Shown: positions 5,890 to 12,988 of the stretch, piece by piece
Numbering within the stretch: position 1 is the first letter of the stretch
Layout: each line of letters starts with the position of its first letter
Assembly: GCA_048884925.1 (NCBI GenBank)
Contig: JBHLQK010000057.1
Coordinates: 1-14,541 of the forward strand
From: SMTZ1-83 sp048884925
GTDB lineage: Archaea; Asgardarchaeota; Thorarchaeia; Thorarchaeales; Thorarchaeaceae
Reading direction: 5' to 3'
DNA length: 14,541 bases
Notes under the pieces: generated by a model
Told to the model about the DNA's origin: nothing
Seen by the model: only the letters and a program-made list of their open reading frames with translations
Databases searched by the model: none
Made by a program: the position numbers and the translations under genes

Positions 5890-8361
5890 TTGCCAAACAA
5901 GTTAGAACCCGTAATCAAGTCAAAGCGATGGAAACCGGAGTCCGAAGAAGAAATTCTAGCCCTCTGGTTCAAAGAAGACACTTACGCCTTCAATCCCAAC
6001 TCGGGAAAGAAGTTCTATAGTGTTGATACACCGCCTCCGTATCTTTCCGGTCCCATGCATGTAGGACAGGTAATTCATTACACTCAGATTGATATCAACG
6101 CTCGATTCCGCAGGATGCAGGGCTTTGAGGTGAACTTTCCTCTTGGAATCGACCGGAATGGCCTTCCGGTAGAGGTGAGAGTGGAGAGGGACCTCGGTCT
6201 AAGTATGCATGAAACACCACGTGATATGTTTCTGCAGAAATGCAAGGAGAAGCTTGATGCTGACGAGATAATAACTGTAGAGGGATTCAAGCGACTAGGA
6301 ATAGGGTTCAACACGTATGAGGACGAGGGAAGCTACAGGACTGACAGTCCGAAGTACAGAGCTGTGACTCAGGCAACCTTCATTGACATCTGGAACAAAG
6401 GTCTTGTGTACAGCGACTATAGGCCCAATAATTGGTGCTTTGACTGTGGCACAACAATTGCGGATGCAGAAGTAGAATACTCGGAACGACCTACCACATT
6501 GCACTATCTATACTTCAACGTGGAAGGTATGGATCCCATCAAGATTGCGACGACACGTCCAGAGCTAATCTGTGCTTGTGGTGCTGTCTTCATTCATCCA
6601 GATGATGAGCGTTATCGTGGATATGCTGGAAAGAAGGCCATGGTTCCTCTCTTTGATTTTGAAGTTCCTATTATTGAAAGTCCTACAGCACAGATGGAGT
6701 TTGGTACTGGTGCGCTAATGGTATGTAGTTATGGTGACCAGGCTGATGTGATGGCTTTCCGTGACTTTGCCCTTAGACCAATTGCAGCTATATCACCTGA
6801 TGGTAAAATGACTGATGATGCGGGTGAATTTGCTGGTTTGAAGATTGCCGAGGCGAGAAAGGAGATTATAGCTGAGTTGAAGAAGACTGGGCTTCTCTTT
6901 CAGCAAGAACAATCGATGCAGAGAGTGCCATTGTGCTGGCGAAGTAAGACACCCATTGAGTTCATAGCTATGGAAGAATACTACGTAAAGCAAGTCGAGT
7001 TCATTGAACCCTTGATGAAAATTGCAAAGGAGGGCATTTTCTTTCCTTCGCATCACCGTCAAATCCTGATTGACTGGCTGAATCGCGTGACTGTAGACTG
7101 GCCTGTGAGTAGGAGAAGATACTATGGTACTGAGATTCCAATCTGGTACTGCAACTCATGCAAAGAGCCAGTGCTTCCAGAGGCAGGCGAACTCAAGTAT
7201 TATCAGCCATGGAAGGACGATCCCCCGTTCTCAAAGTGTACGAAGTGCGGTGCTGAAGAGGGCTTCACAGGAGAGGAGCGCACATTTGATACATGGATGG
7301 ACTCCTCAATCAGCGGCCTGTATATTGTGGGGTATTTACGTGACACGGACTTCTTTAGGAAAGCATTTGGAAACGTCATGCGGCCACACGCCAAGGACAT
7401 CGTGAGGACCTGGCTATACTACTCTCTACTAAGAACCTATCAACTCACACAGAAACCAGCCTTCAGCGAAATGTGGATTTCAGGTCATATCGTAGACGAA
7501 AAGGGCGAAACGATGAGCAAGTCAAAGGGCAATTCGCCTCCCCCAATGCCTTTCGTGGAGAAGTACGGGGCCGACTCAATACGTTTCTATGGCGTCATGG
7601 AGGCTGGACTTGGAAGTGACATTCGATTCGCTGAGGATCGACTTGCTGGTGTGTCTAAATTCGTCACAAAGCTCTGGAACATTGCGAGATTCATCTCTAT
7701 GTTTCCAGTTCCCAAGAAAATCGAGTTCACGAGGCTCACTCCAGTAGATCAATGGATACTTTCTGAAATAAATCAGGTCATTGAGAAGATTCTGCCCGAC
7801 TGTGACATCTTGGACTTTCACAGCCCTTCTATTGAGCTTCGAGGATTCACCTGGAACTTATTTGCAGACCATATCATAGAGCTACTGAAGGGAAGGTGCT
7901 TCAATTCAGAAGTGAAGTTCACAAGAGATGAGCAGGAGTCTGGATGGTTTGCCCTCCACGAAACGCTGAAAGTTCTTCTGAAGGCATTGGCACCGATAAC
8001 ACCATTCATCACAGACAAGATTTATCGCGAGATCTACGATGAGAAGGGAATTCATTTAGAGCTCTATCCGGCGCCACAGAAGGAGTGGAAGTCCGAGCTC
8101 ACAAAACATACGAATCTATTGCTCAGAACAAACAGCGGCTTCTGGAAGTTCAAACGTGAGAATGGGCTTTCTCTTCGCCAAGGTCTTCCTGAGGCATGGA
8201 TCTCCCCGGAGCTCAAACCTTGGGCGAAGGATTTGCAAGCTATGCATGGAATCGAAACACTGAACTTCGGAGAGCCCAAGGATGAGGCAGTTGAGGAAGT
8301 CCTTCTACCTGAATCCGAGGAAGTAATCCACATCAGATCGCCTGCGTCTGATTCGGAATGA
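5890..8361 (+). CDS. valS: Valyl-tRNA synthetase (archaeal type)
   Basis: A class I aminoacyl-tRNA synthetase charging tRNA-Val. The frame opens at TTG 5863, but AAGGAG at 5874-5879 favours TTG 5890 (823 residues; numbering below is from 5863). Motifs: PPPYLSGPMHVGQ with the HIGH-type HVGQ at 66-69; GIDRNGLPVE at 95-104, typical of archaeal ValRS; C192/C195 in WCFDCG; editing-domain TTRPELI near 230; a four-Cys zinc site C430, C433, C459, C462; DTWMDSSISGLY; and the KMSKS loop TMSKS at 550-554. The C-terminal third is the helical anticodon-binding domain. Length is close to archaeal ValRS, and the C-terminal coiled coil of bacterial ValRS is absent. LeuRS and IleRS lack the DRNGLPVE pattern. 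It converges on the OsmC gene 3 bp downstream. Confidence 0.95.
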   Translation: MPNKLEPVIKSKRWKPESEEEILALWFKEDTYAFNPNSGKKFYSVDTPPPYLSGPMHVGQVIHYTQIDINARFRRMQGFEVNFPLGIDRNGLPVEVRVERDLGLSMHETPRDMFLQKCKEKLDADEIITVEGFKRLGIGFNTYEDEGSYRTDSPKYRAVTQATFIDIWNKGLVYSDYRPNNWCFDCGTTIADAEVEYSERPTTLHYLYFNVEGMDPIKIATTRPELICACGAVFIHPDDERYRGYAGKKAMVPLFDFEVPIIESPTAQMEFGTGALMVCSYGDQADVMAFRDFALRPIAAISPDGKMTDDAGEFAGLKIAEARKEIIAELKKTGLLFQQEQSMQRVPLCWRSKTPIEFIAMEEYYVKQVEFIEPLMKIAKEGIFFPSHHRQILIDWLNRVTVDWPVSRRRYYGTEIPIWYCNSCKEPVLPEAGELKYYQPWKDDPPFSKCTKCGAEEGFTGEERTFDTWMDSSISGLYIVGYLRDTDFFRKAFGNVMRPHAKDIVRTWLYYSLLRTYQLTQKPAFSEMWISGHIVDEKGETMSKSKGNSPPPMPFVEKYGADSIRFYGVMEAGLGSDIRFAEDRLAGVSKFVTKLWNIARFISMFPVPKKIEFTRLTPVDQWILSEINQVIEKILPDCDILDFHSPSIELRGFTWNLFADHIIELLKGRCFNSEVKFTRDEQESGWFALHETLKVLLKALAPITPFITDKIYREIYDEKGIHLELYPAPQKEWKSELTKHTNLLLRTNSGFWKFKRENGLSLRQGLPEAWISPELKPWAKDLQAMHGIETLNFGEPKDEAVEEVLLPESEEVIHIRSPASDSE

Positions 8362-8364
8362 ACC

Positions 8365-8799
8365 TCATCCAATGGTCACATGGTTCTCATGTTCAGTTGA
8401 GCATCTCATGCTATTCGATACTAGACAGTATTTTCCTGCCAGCTCTAAGGCTCTCTCGGCTTTGGGTATTAGCTCTTCGGATTCAACCGTCACATTAGCC
8501 TTCAGATGGATCTTTGTGAATTGGAAGCCCTTCTCAACCTTCTCAAGTGTGCCTTTCCCTTCACAAGAAAACGAATTGAAGTCAAATCGCATCTTTACTG
8601 TGAATGCGATAAACGTGGTCATGAAGCATGATGTGGCTGCTCCAACAAAGAGGTCCTCTGGAGATATAATTCCTTCAGGCCCATCGAATTCAGGTGGAGA
8701 TGCAATTTCGACCTCGGGCTTTCCCTCTACAGTGAAATTTCCAACTCTTCCATGAGTCCAATCAACTTTGACATTATATTCATGTGACTCGTCACTCAA
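8365..8799 (-). CDS. OsmC-family protein (peroxidase-like), copy 1
   Basis: A 144-residue OsmC/Ohr-fold protein. The start is TTG at 8799; no ATG fits. The two family cysteines are present: Cys58 in LFVGAATSCFM and Cys125 in AGKYCLVSNSM, 67 residues apart, the arrangement used for thiol reduction of organic hydroperoxides. Cys79 and Cys133 are extra. SPEDLFVGA is the family helix before the first Cys. It follows a paralogue at 8869-9309 on the same strand with a 69-bp gap holding an AT-rich ATACTTTTT (8840s) that could serve as its own TATA box. Peroxidase activity is family inference; the short N-terminus is of the YhfA/archaeal OsmC class rather than Ohr. Confidence 0.88.
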   Translation of the reverse strand: MSDESHEYNVKVDWTHGRVGNFTVEGKPEVEIASPPEFDGPEGIISPEDLFVGAATSCFMTTFIAFTVKMRFDFNSFSCEGKGTLEKVEKGFQFTKIHLKANVTVESEELIPKAERALELAGKYCLVSNSMRCSTEHENHVTIG

Positions 8800-8868
8800 T
8801 AAAATCTACCTAGAATTTTGGCTCATCGTTATTCGAAAAAGTATTTGGATGGGGTAGTAGTTCTTCTT

Positions 8869-9309
8869 TCAATCTATAATAATCTCATCTTCATAAGCAA
8901 TTGACGCCTTCATACTGTTCCCTATGAAACAGTATTTGTGGCCTAGATAGATGGCTCTCTCAATCTTTGAACGTAGGTCCTCAGAGTCGATGACTACTTT
9001 TGATTTGATCTCAATCTTTGTGATCTCGAAACTCTTCCCCACCTGTTCAAGCGTTCCCGTGCCTTCGCATTCGAATGACTTGAACTCGATATGCATCTTT
9101 CTAGTGAAATAGATGAAAGAGTTCATGAAACACGCCGCAGCAGATGCGACGAAGAGATGTTCAGGTGTATACATATCAGGCGTGCTCTCATCGCCCTTGG
9201 GTCTGACTATCTTAATGCCCTGCTTTTCCTCGGAAGATACCTCTCCTCCTTTGTCATCGTCCCAGTTTACTTGGATACTGTAATACTTTGGGTCATCAGT
9301 CATTCCCAT
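8869..9309 (-). CDS. OsmC-family protein (peroxidase-like), copy 2
   Basis: Paralogue of the gene downstream, 146 residues. Starts at GTG 9312, ATG 9309 and ATG 9303 are all possible; ATG 9309 is taken as the compromise, since no ribosome binding site decides. The paired cysteines lie in LFVASAAACFM and GHKYCFIGNSM, again 67 residues apart. The central block (SFECEGTGTLEQVGKSFEITKIEIK) matches copy 1 closely (SFSCEGKGTLEKVEKGFQFTKIHLK), but copy 2 has neither extra Cys at the end nor the same N-terminus (a run of Asp/Lys/Glu). The aldolase gene ends about 60 bp upstream on the same strand, so an aldolase-osmC-osmC transcript is plausible. Confidence 0.88.
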   Translation of the reverse strand: MGMTDDPKYYSIQVNWDDDKGGEVSSEEKQGIKIVRPKGDESTPDMYTPEHLFVASAAACFMNSFIYFTRKMHIEFKSFECEGTGTLEQVGKSFEITKIEIKSKVVIDSEDLRSKIERAIYLGHKYCFIGNSMKASIAYEDEIIID

Positions 9310-9370
9310 CACTTACTGCAGGATTGTAAAACCATGGGAAAAGGCTTTGGGATAGGATGCTTCATGTTTG

Positions 9371-10261
9371 TCATAGGTCCAGCATCATCTTCTTGAGTTT
9401 GTCAGTTATCTCAAGCGCATCATCCCATTTTCTTTGCCATAGGTTACGACCAAATAGCAGTCCAGCTGCGCCTTCTTCAAGACAGACCTTGGCCCTGTAT
9501 AGAAGATCCTCATCGCTCAACATACTCCCTCCCGAGAATAGTACCAGCGTCTTTCCTGCAGACTTGACGACTTTCCTCACGCTTTCCTCATAGCTGAGTT
9601 GAAGTGAGTCATAGGGCTTTGGCTGTTCAGAACGTTTCTTCGGATCATCTTCGGGCACATTGAGCTTTACAGCTGCTACTCCCAGCTCATTTGCCATCCT
9701 AGCAGCATAGTCTATTGCGTAGAGAGACTTCTTTCCACCCTGCTTCTCAATTGCTTCACCACGAGGATATGACCAGAGGATTATCGGGATTCCATAGCGA
9801 TCTGCATCTGCCTTGACTTTCCTGAATTGATTCATGTCCTCAACCTGTCGAGGACTGCCAACGTATAGCGTGTATCCTATAGCATCAGCACCAATCCTGA
9901 CAGCGTCCTCAACAGATGCAGTCATCGGAGACATCGCATGAGAGTCCGGAGGAATCCTTGTCTTGCCATTAACCTTCAGTACGATTGGCACTCGTCCAGC
10001 ATACTTTGGTCCGTACTTCTCTGCCAAGCCTAATTGCAGCGCAATTCCAGAGTATCCTCCCTCATCTGCAAGCCTAAACTGAAAGTCAGGGTCTTCGCTT
10101 GGAGGATTAGGGAAAAATGATACTGGTCCATGCTCCATTCCTTGATCTATTGGCAACAGAAGCAGGCGTCCATTTCCAGGTCCATGTTTGTACATCAATC
10201 TATGGAGTCTGGTTCGTTTTCCCATACTCAAATAGTCCAAATCATCAAGGTTCAATGGCAT
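9371..10261 (-). CDS. Class I aldolase, archaeal FbaB/DhnA type (fructose-bisphosphate aldolase family)
   Basis: A 296-residue TIM-barrel aldolase, ATG at 10261. Family motifs: LLLPIDQGMEHGP at 34-46 (Asp39, His44), GADAIGYTLYVGS at 124-136, WSYPRG at 163-168 (catalytic-type Tyr165), AVKLNVP at 197-203 with Lys199 as Schiff-base candidate, a phosphate-binding FSGGS at 242-246 and LFGRNLWQR at 269-277. This fits archaeal class I fructose-1,6-bisphosphate aldolase, cytosolic, in glycolysis/gluconeogenesis. Relatives of the same family (2-amino-3,7-dideoxy-D-threo-hept-6-ulosonate synthase, LsrF-like aldolases) are about 265 residues and cannot be fully excluded; the longer N-terminus and a 30-residue insert around 49-80 fit the FbaB-like branch. 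Promoter: CCATAAATGG near 10300-10309 is a weak candidate. Confidence 0.82.
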   Translation of the reverse strand: MPLNLDDLDYLSMGKRTRLHRLMYKHGPGNGRLLLLPIDQGMEHGPVSFFPNPPSEDPDFQFRLADEGGYSGIALQLGLAEKYGPKYAGRVPIVLKVNGKTRIPPDSHAMSPMTASVEDAVRIGADAIGYTLYVGSPRQVEDMNQFRKVKADADRYGIPIILWSYPRGEAIEKQGGKKSLYAIDYAARMANELGVAAVKLNVPEDDPKKRSEQPKPYDSLQLSYEESVRKVVKSAGKTLVLFSGGSMLSDEDLLYRAKVCLEEGAAGLLFGRNLWQRKWDDALEITDKLKKMMLDL

Positions 10262-10310
10262 TGCTTTCTACCCCTACTAGTGTCAACATGTTCACATCCA
10301 TTTATGGTTA

Positions 10311-11096
10311 TCAGGTACCCTTGATGGAAGGTTTTCTGGCTTTCACAACCAGAAAGAATGGTATTCTGCGTTCTCTTTCGAAGAAGTCATCATCAACCAC
10401 GGGCCTGGGCTCCTCAATTCTGGAGATGACGAAACCAGATTCAATTACTCCACGCATATAGGTGGTGAGTGTCCTATGAAAGAAGCTTATTGGCTGCGGG
10501 AAGCTATCTCCTGCCCGAGTCTTCCAGATATGATCGTATTTTCGCTCATCAAAGTATTGGTCGACCTTGAAGAATTGCCCCTTTCTTCTCTTAGTATCAA
10601 TGTCCCTCTCACCCATCTCCCATTTGCCAGGCCCATAGAAGTTAAATGATGGATGAACAATTGAGAAAACTAGTGACCCACCCGGCTTTAGAACACGATA
10701 GAATTCATCCAGAGCCTCTTTCAGACAGGGGACATTGAGCAACACCAGATTGCAGAGCACAACGTCATATTTACGATCAGCGATGAAATCGAGATTACAG
10801 ATGCTGCCCACATGATAGTTGAGATTATCACTTGGCAGAGATCTGCAGATCTCGATAAGCGCATTTGAGATATCTACTCCTGTGACGATGGCCCCCTTAC
10901 GAGAATAATGTCTTGAGAGATAGCCCTCCCCACATCCAGCATCAAGAAGCATCTTTCCCTCTACATTCCCTACCAGTTTCTCCACACAGGGGTTTAGGAT
11001 GTGCTGATGATGAGGCGTCCCCTTTTGATCAATTAAATCTGCAAATGCTTGTGAGTTAGCCTCCCATTGGCTCTCTATCGGATTGACCATATGCAT
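10311..11096 (-). CDS. SAM-dependent class I methyltransferase
   Basis: A 261-residue protein. Motif I LLDAGCGEGYLSR is at 50-62, the acidic residue binding the SAM ribose is Asp75 in VTGVDIS, DVVLCNLVLLNV (111-122) is motif IV and RVLKPGGSLVFSIVHP (134-149) the post-IV loop: the Methyltransf_11/25 type. The C-terminal region with HPSFNFYGPG and FHRTLTTYMRGVIESGF resembles UbiE/COQ5-like small-molecule methyltransferases; the substrate is unknown. ATG codons occur at 11096 and 11090; AAGGT ends immediately before 11096, so ATG 11090 has the better spacing (MVNPIESQ). It follows the DUF302 gene on the same strand with a 57-bp gap containing a short hairpin. Confidence 0.88.
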   Translation of the reverse strand: MHMVNPIESQWEANSQAFADLIDQKGTPHHQHILNPCVEKLVGNVEGKMLLDAGCGEGYLSRHYSRKGAIVTGVDISNALIEICRSLPSDNLNYHVGSICNLDFIADRKYDVVLCNLVLLNVPCLKEALDEFYRVLKPGGSLVFSIVHPSFNFYGPGKWEMGERDIDTKRRKGQFFKVDQYFDERKYDHIWKTRAGDSFPQPISFFHRTLTTYMRGVIESGFVISRIEEPRPVVDDDFFERERRIPFFLVVKARKPSIKGT

Positions 11097-11115
11097 ACCT
11101 TGAGTACGATGTCTA

Positions 11116-11139
11116 GTGAAGGTTTCGGCCGTGCTTCAC
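11116..11139 (-). terminator. Weak hairpin between DUF302 and methyltransferase genes
   Basis: GTGAAG (11116-11121) pairs with CTTCAC (11134-11139); the loop contains CGGCCG. No T-run follows, so it may instead be an operator-like dyad ahead of the methyltransferase. Confidence 0.2.
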
Positions 11140-11153
11140 GACATGTCTGGTTC

Positions 11154-11588
11154 CTAGATTCTGTCCCAAACCTTATGGACCCGCATGCTAGTTTCTTCTA
11201 TCACTGGTTTCATTCGGCCTTCCGGAGCAAATCCAAGCTCGACGCCCATCTTCATTATCGAAGAGTGAGTCACGACTACTTTTCCCTCCTCCTCAGAAAC
11301 CACAAAACTGCATGGCATGACAAGCGACATATCAGTTGACACATCCATAGCCTTCTTCGCGAGGTCTGCAGAGCATGCAAGTATGAAAGTTCGACGTGGG
11401 TAATCGTCAATGCCCAACTTCTTCTTGAACATATCATGCATACCCTTCGTCAGTAAGATTGTGAACCCTCCCTCTTCAGCGAGTGTTTCAACTCTCTTGA
11501 CAGCATCTTCAAAGCTCAAGTCTACTTCTTTGCGCAATATCTCTGGCATATTCTGAAAAAGAGAAGAATCAGTAAAATGCCTTAGCAT
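11154..11588 (-). CDS. DUF302-family protein
   Basis: A 144-residue protein with the DUF302 signature: SFEDAVKRVETLAEEGGFTILL at the start, KKKLGIDDYPRRTFILACSADLAKKAM (Cys72) and a second conserved Cys93 in LVMPCSFVVSEEEGKVVV. The paired cysteines are family hallmarks (AC..P..A and LPCN in many members), with Asn of the usual ACNP and PCN motifs replaced by Ser here. The function of DUF302 is not established; roles in redox or metal binding have been suggested. Starts at 11588 or 11549 (Met14) are possible. The ORF begins 15 nt beyond the 3' end of tRNA-Ala, on the same strand, with no room for a separate promoter if 11588 is used. Confidence 0.8.
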   Translation of the reverse strand: MLRHFTDSSLFQNMPEILRKEVDLSFEDAVKRVETLAEEGGFTILLTKGMHDMFKKKLGIDDYPRRTFILACSADLAKKAMDVSTDMSLVMPCSFVVSEEEGKVVVTHSSIMKMGVELGFAPEGRMKPVIEETSMRVHKVWDRI

Positions 11589-11602
11589 CTGGCATTCATA
11601 AA

Positions 11603-11709
11603 TGGTGGACCGGGGGGGATTTGAACCCCCGACCTTTCGGAATTACGACCTCTGGATGAATCCTTGAGGTTTGCGAACCGAACGATCTACCAGTCTGATC
11701 TACCGGCCC
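11603..11709 (-). tRNA. tRNA-Ala(CGC) with 30-nt intron, CCA encoded
   Basis: From 11709: acceptor GGGCCGG pairs with CCGGTCC and includes the G3-U70 wobble that specifies alanine. The D arm is GATC/GATC, anticodon stem TTCGG/CCGAA with loop TTCGCA(T), anticodon CGC; T arm GGGGG-TTCAAAT-CCCCC; discriminator A; CCA at 11603-11605. A 30-nt intron after position 37 must be removed, giving a 77-nt tRNA. The next minus-strand gene (DUF302) starts 15 nt downstream. Confidence 0.95.
11642..11671 (-). other. tRNA-Ala intron (37/38, 30 nt) with bulge-helix-bulge
   Basis: Outer stem ACCTC/GAGGT, 3-nt bulge CAA on the 5' side, 4-bp central helix TTCG/CGTA with one T-T mismatch, and 3-nt bulge ATT on the 3' side: near-canonical geometry for archaeal tRNA splicing endonuclease. 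Confidence 0.88.
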
Positions 11710-11730
11710 ATGGCTTTGGAGATTCCAAGG

Positions 11731-11738
11731 TATATTTC
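11731..11738 (-). promoter_or_regulatory. TATA box of tRNA-Ala
   Basis: AAATATA on the minus strand, centred about 25 bp upstream of the tRNA 5' end at 11709; a TTTTAAG run precedes it as a BRE-side AT tract. Confidence 0.6.
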
Positions 11739-11758
11739 TTAAAACCTTTGAGGCATCA

Positions 11759-12052
11759 CTAAATCTCAATCCCGAAGGCTTCGGAGAACTTCTCCATCTT
11801 CACAAACTCACTCAGGAATTCCCGACCCTTTTCAGTCAGATGATAGACCCTGTTACTATCACCATTGCCAGTTTCTGTAACAAGTTCCTTCTCGACAAGC
11901 TCATCAAGATACTGAGTCAATCTGTCATGGGAAAGATTGGCTTGGTAGAGAATTTTCGTCGGGCCTGCTCCTTCCTCACCTTCACTCTGGATGGCGCGCA
12001 TCATATCAGCGAGGATGCGCATCTTTGAGCGATATGCCCGTCTGCGACTCAT
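11759..12052 (-). CDS. Winged-helix regulator, archaeal HTH_45-like
   Basis: A 97-residue protein with the pattern of small archaeal winged-helix proteins: basic start MSRRRAYRSKMRILADMMRAIQ, TKILYQANLSHDRLTQYLDELVEKELV (residues about 32-58) as helix-turn-helix, and the wing NRVYHLTEKGREFLSEFVKM at 67-86. The YxLTEKGxxFL motif is characteristic of the HTH_45/PadR-like group. Its ATG at 12050-12052 overlaps the upstream stop as TAATG, so translation is coupled to the membrane protein gene. It ends 50 bp before tRNA-Ala. The target is unknown; a partner role with the membrane protein is inferred from the overlap. Confidence 0.8.
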   Translation of the reverse strand: MSRRRAYRSKMRILADMMRAIQSEGEEGAGPTKILYQANLSHDRLTQYLDELVEKELVTETGNGDSNRVYHLTEKGREFLSEFVKMEKFSEAFGIEI

Positions 12053-12639
12053 TACTCTCTGCCTACCTTGTATAGCATGACAAGAAGCGCAAGAAAGGCG
12101 AGGAGCTGCAGAACTTGGCTAATCAAATAGCCGTTGTTCATAACAGCTGCGAAATGACTGAGGAGTAGTAGCAGGAATCCCATGAAAACGTAAAGTCCGT
12201 ATCGACTTCGAGTAGAGGCATAGTTCATCAGCGATTGCAGCACCACAATGATAAGAATAACTATGGCGATCAGTTCGAGATTAAGATCAACGAGCAAAGG
12301 AACCTGCATAAACAGAGCCATTTCTGGTACAGATTTCACTATATGACGCGTTGATATCACGAATAGAATATACGCCATTATTCGCATGAAACCAGTGGCT
12401 ATGATGGCTATGCCTAGAACCTCTAGGTCCGAGAATATGACTGCATAGAGGATTCCAATTACTCTGCCATACATGCCTGCCGATAGAACTAGAAATCCTG
12501 TGGAGAGGTCGGCGAGTTTCTTCTGCTGAGTGAAACGGTATGCCTTGTTGGAATAGTGCGAAACCAGCAGAGCAATCGTTCCACTTACAGCTTCAAGAAG
12601 GAGGACGAACGCGATTTGACCCGGTGAGAGTGCCTGCAT
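12052..12639 (-). CDS. Six-TM membrane protein coupled to a winged-helix regulator
   Basis: A 195-residue membrane protein, ATG at 12639 with GAGGT at about 12647-12651 as ribosome binding site and a TATA-like AATATAG at 12674-12680. Predicted TM segments lie near residues 8-27, 45-70, 72-95, 104-130 (with a Leu-rich LLVDLNLELIAIVILIIVVL), 147-166 and 171-191. Loops are short and carry basic residues (RFTQQKK, STRSRYG). No catalytic or transport motif is visible and the family is not recognised. The TAATG overlap with the following wHTH gene suggests a two-gene membrane sensor / regulator unit, which is inference from gene order only. Confidence 0.78.
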   Translation of the reverse strand: MQALSPGQIAFVLLLEAVSGTIALLVSHYSNKAYRFTQQKKLADLSTGFLVLSAGMYGRVIGILYAVIFSDLEVLGIAIIATGFMRIMAYILFVISTRHIVKSVPEMALFMQVPLLVDLNLELIAIVILIIVVLQSLMNYASTRSRYGLYVFMGFLLLLLSHFAAVMNNGYLISQVLQLLAFLALLVMLYKVGRE

Positions 12640-12787
12640 CTGCTAACCTCACGATTGGCTTTCTTGACATTGCCTATATTGTGATTGGATGAATCATCTA
12701 GCACATTTGGATGATTTGGTGACCTATCCCTTCAATCAGCGAAGAAACTTGCTAGACGAATCATACAGAATTATCGTTCATCCTGCC

Positions 12788-12793
12788 TTTATA
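12788..12793 (+). promoter_or_regulatory. TATA box of a putative mini-transcript
   Basis: TTTATA, 30 bp before an ATG at 12823. A start near 12816-12820 would give a transcript of about 90 nt to the hairpin at 12885-12904. Confidence 0.35.
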
Positions 12794-12817
12794 TTCAGCA
12801 TTCGTAGGTTTGATACA

Positions 12818-12904
12818 CAGAAATGATGGAAGAAGCTCGACAACTGCGTGCAGTGGCCATAACCTCCAGGCTCTGCGATTGAAAGGCGGGGTCCTCACCC
12901 CGCC
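12818..12904 (+). ncRNA. Putative small transcript with 19-codon ORF and GC-rich 3' hairpin
   Basis: This occupies part of the 349-bp gap between 12639 and 12989. After the TATA box an ATG at 12823 opens a 19-codon ORF (MMEEARQLRAVAITSRLCD, TGA 12880-12882), and two bases later a perfect 8-bp hairpin begins: GGCGGGGT (12885-12892), loop CCTC, ACCCCGCC (12897-12904). The local GC content is unlike the AT-rich surroundings. GCAGTGG...CCA...CTGC (about 12851-12876) can form a second stem. It may be a small RNA, a leader peptide with attenuator, or just a strong 3' hairpin. No known RNA family is recognised, and only a short pyrimidine tract, not a T-run, follows. Confidence 0.3.
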
Positions 12905-12954
12905 CTTCCATCACCCTTTCCAAAACAGGAGCACTGAACTCGTGCCGCTTTCAT

Positions 12955-12968
12955 ACTTTTTATATTAA
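12955..12968 (+). promoter_or_regulatory. TATA box, near-leaderless promoter of the 12989 gene
   Basis: ACTTTTTATATTAA is centred about 26 bp before the ATG at 12989, so transcription should start within a few bases of the start codon. There is no Shine-Dalgarno site, in agreement with a leaderless mRNA. Confidence 0.6.
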
Positions 12969-12988
12969 TTATAGTTATTTGAGATAAT

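Noticed and set aside
12821..12832. C-box-like AATGATGG, considered for a C/D box guide RNA
   Set aside because: Not a full RUGAUGA, and no CUGA D box at suitable distance.
12885..12904. GC-rich hairpin considered as the T arm of a tRNA
   Set aside because: The loop has only four bases and lacks TTC, and no acceptor or anticodon stem can be built around it.
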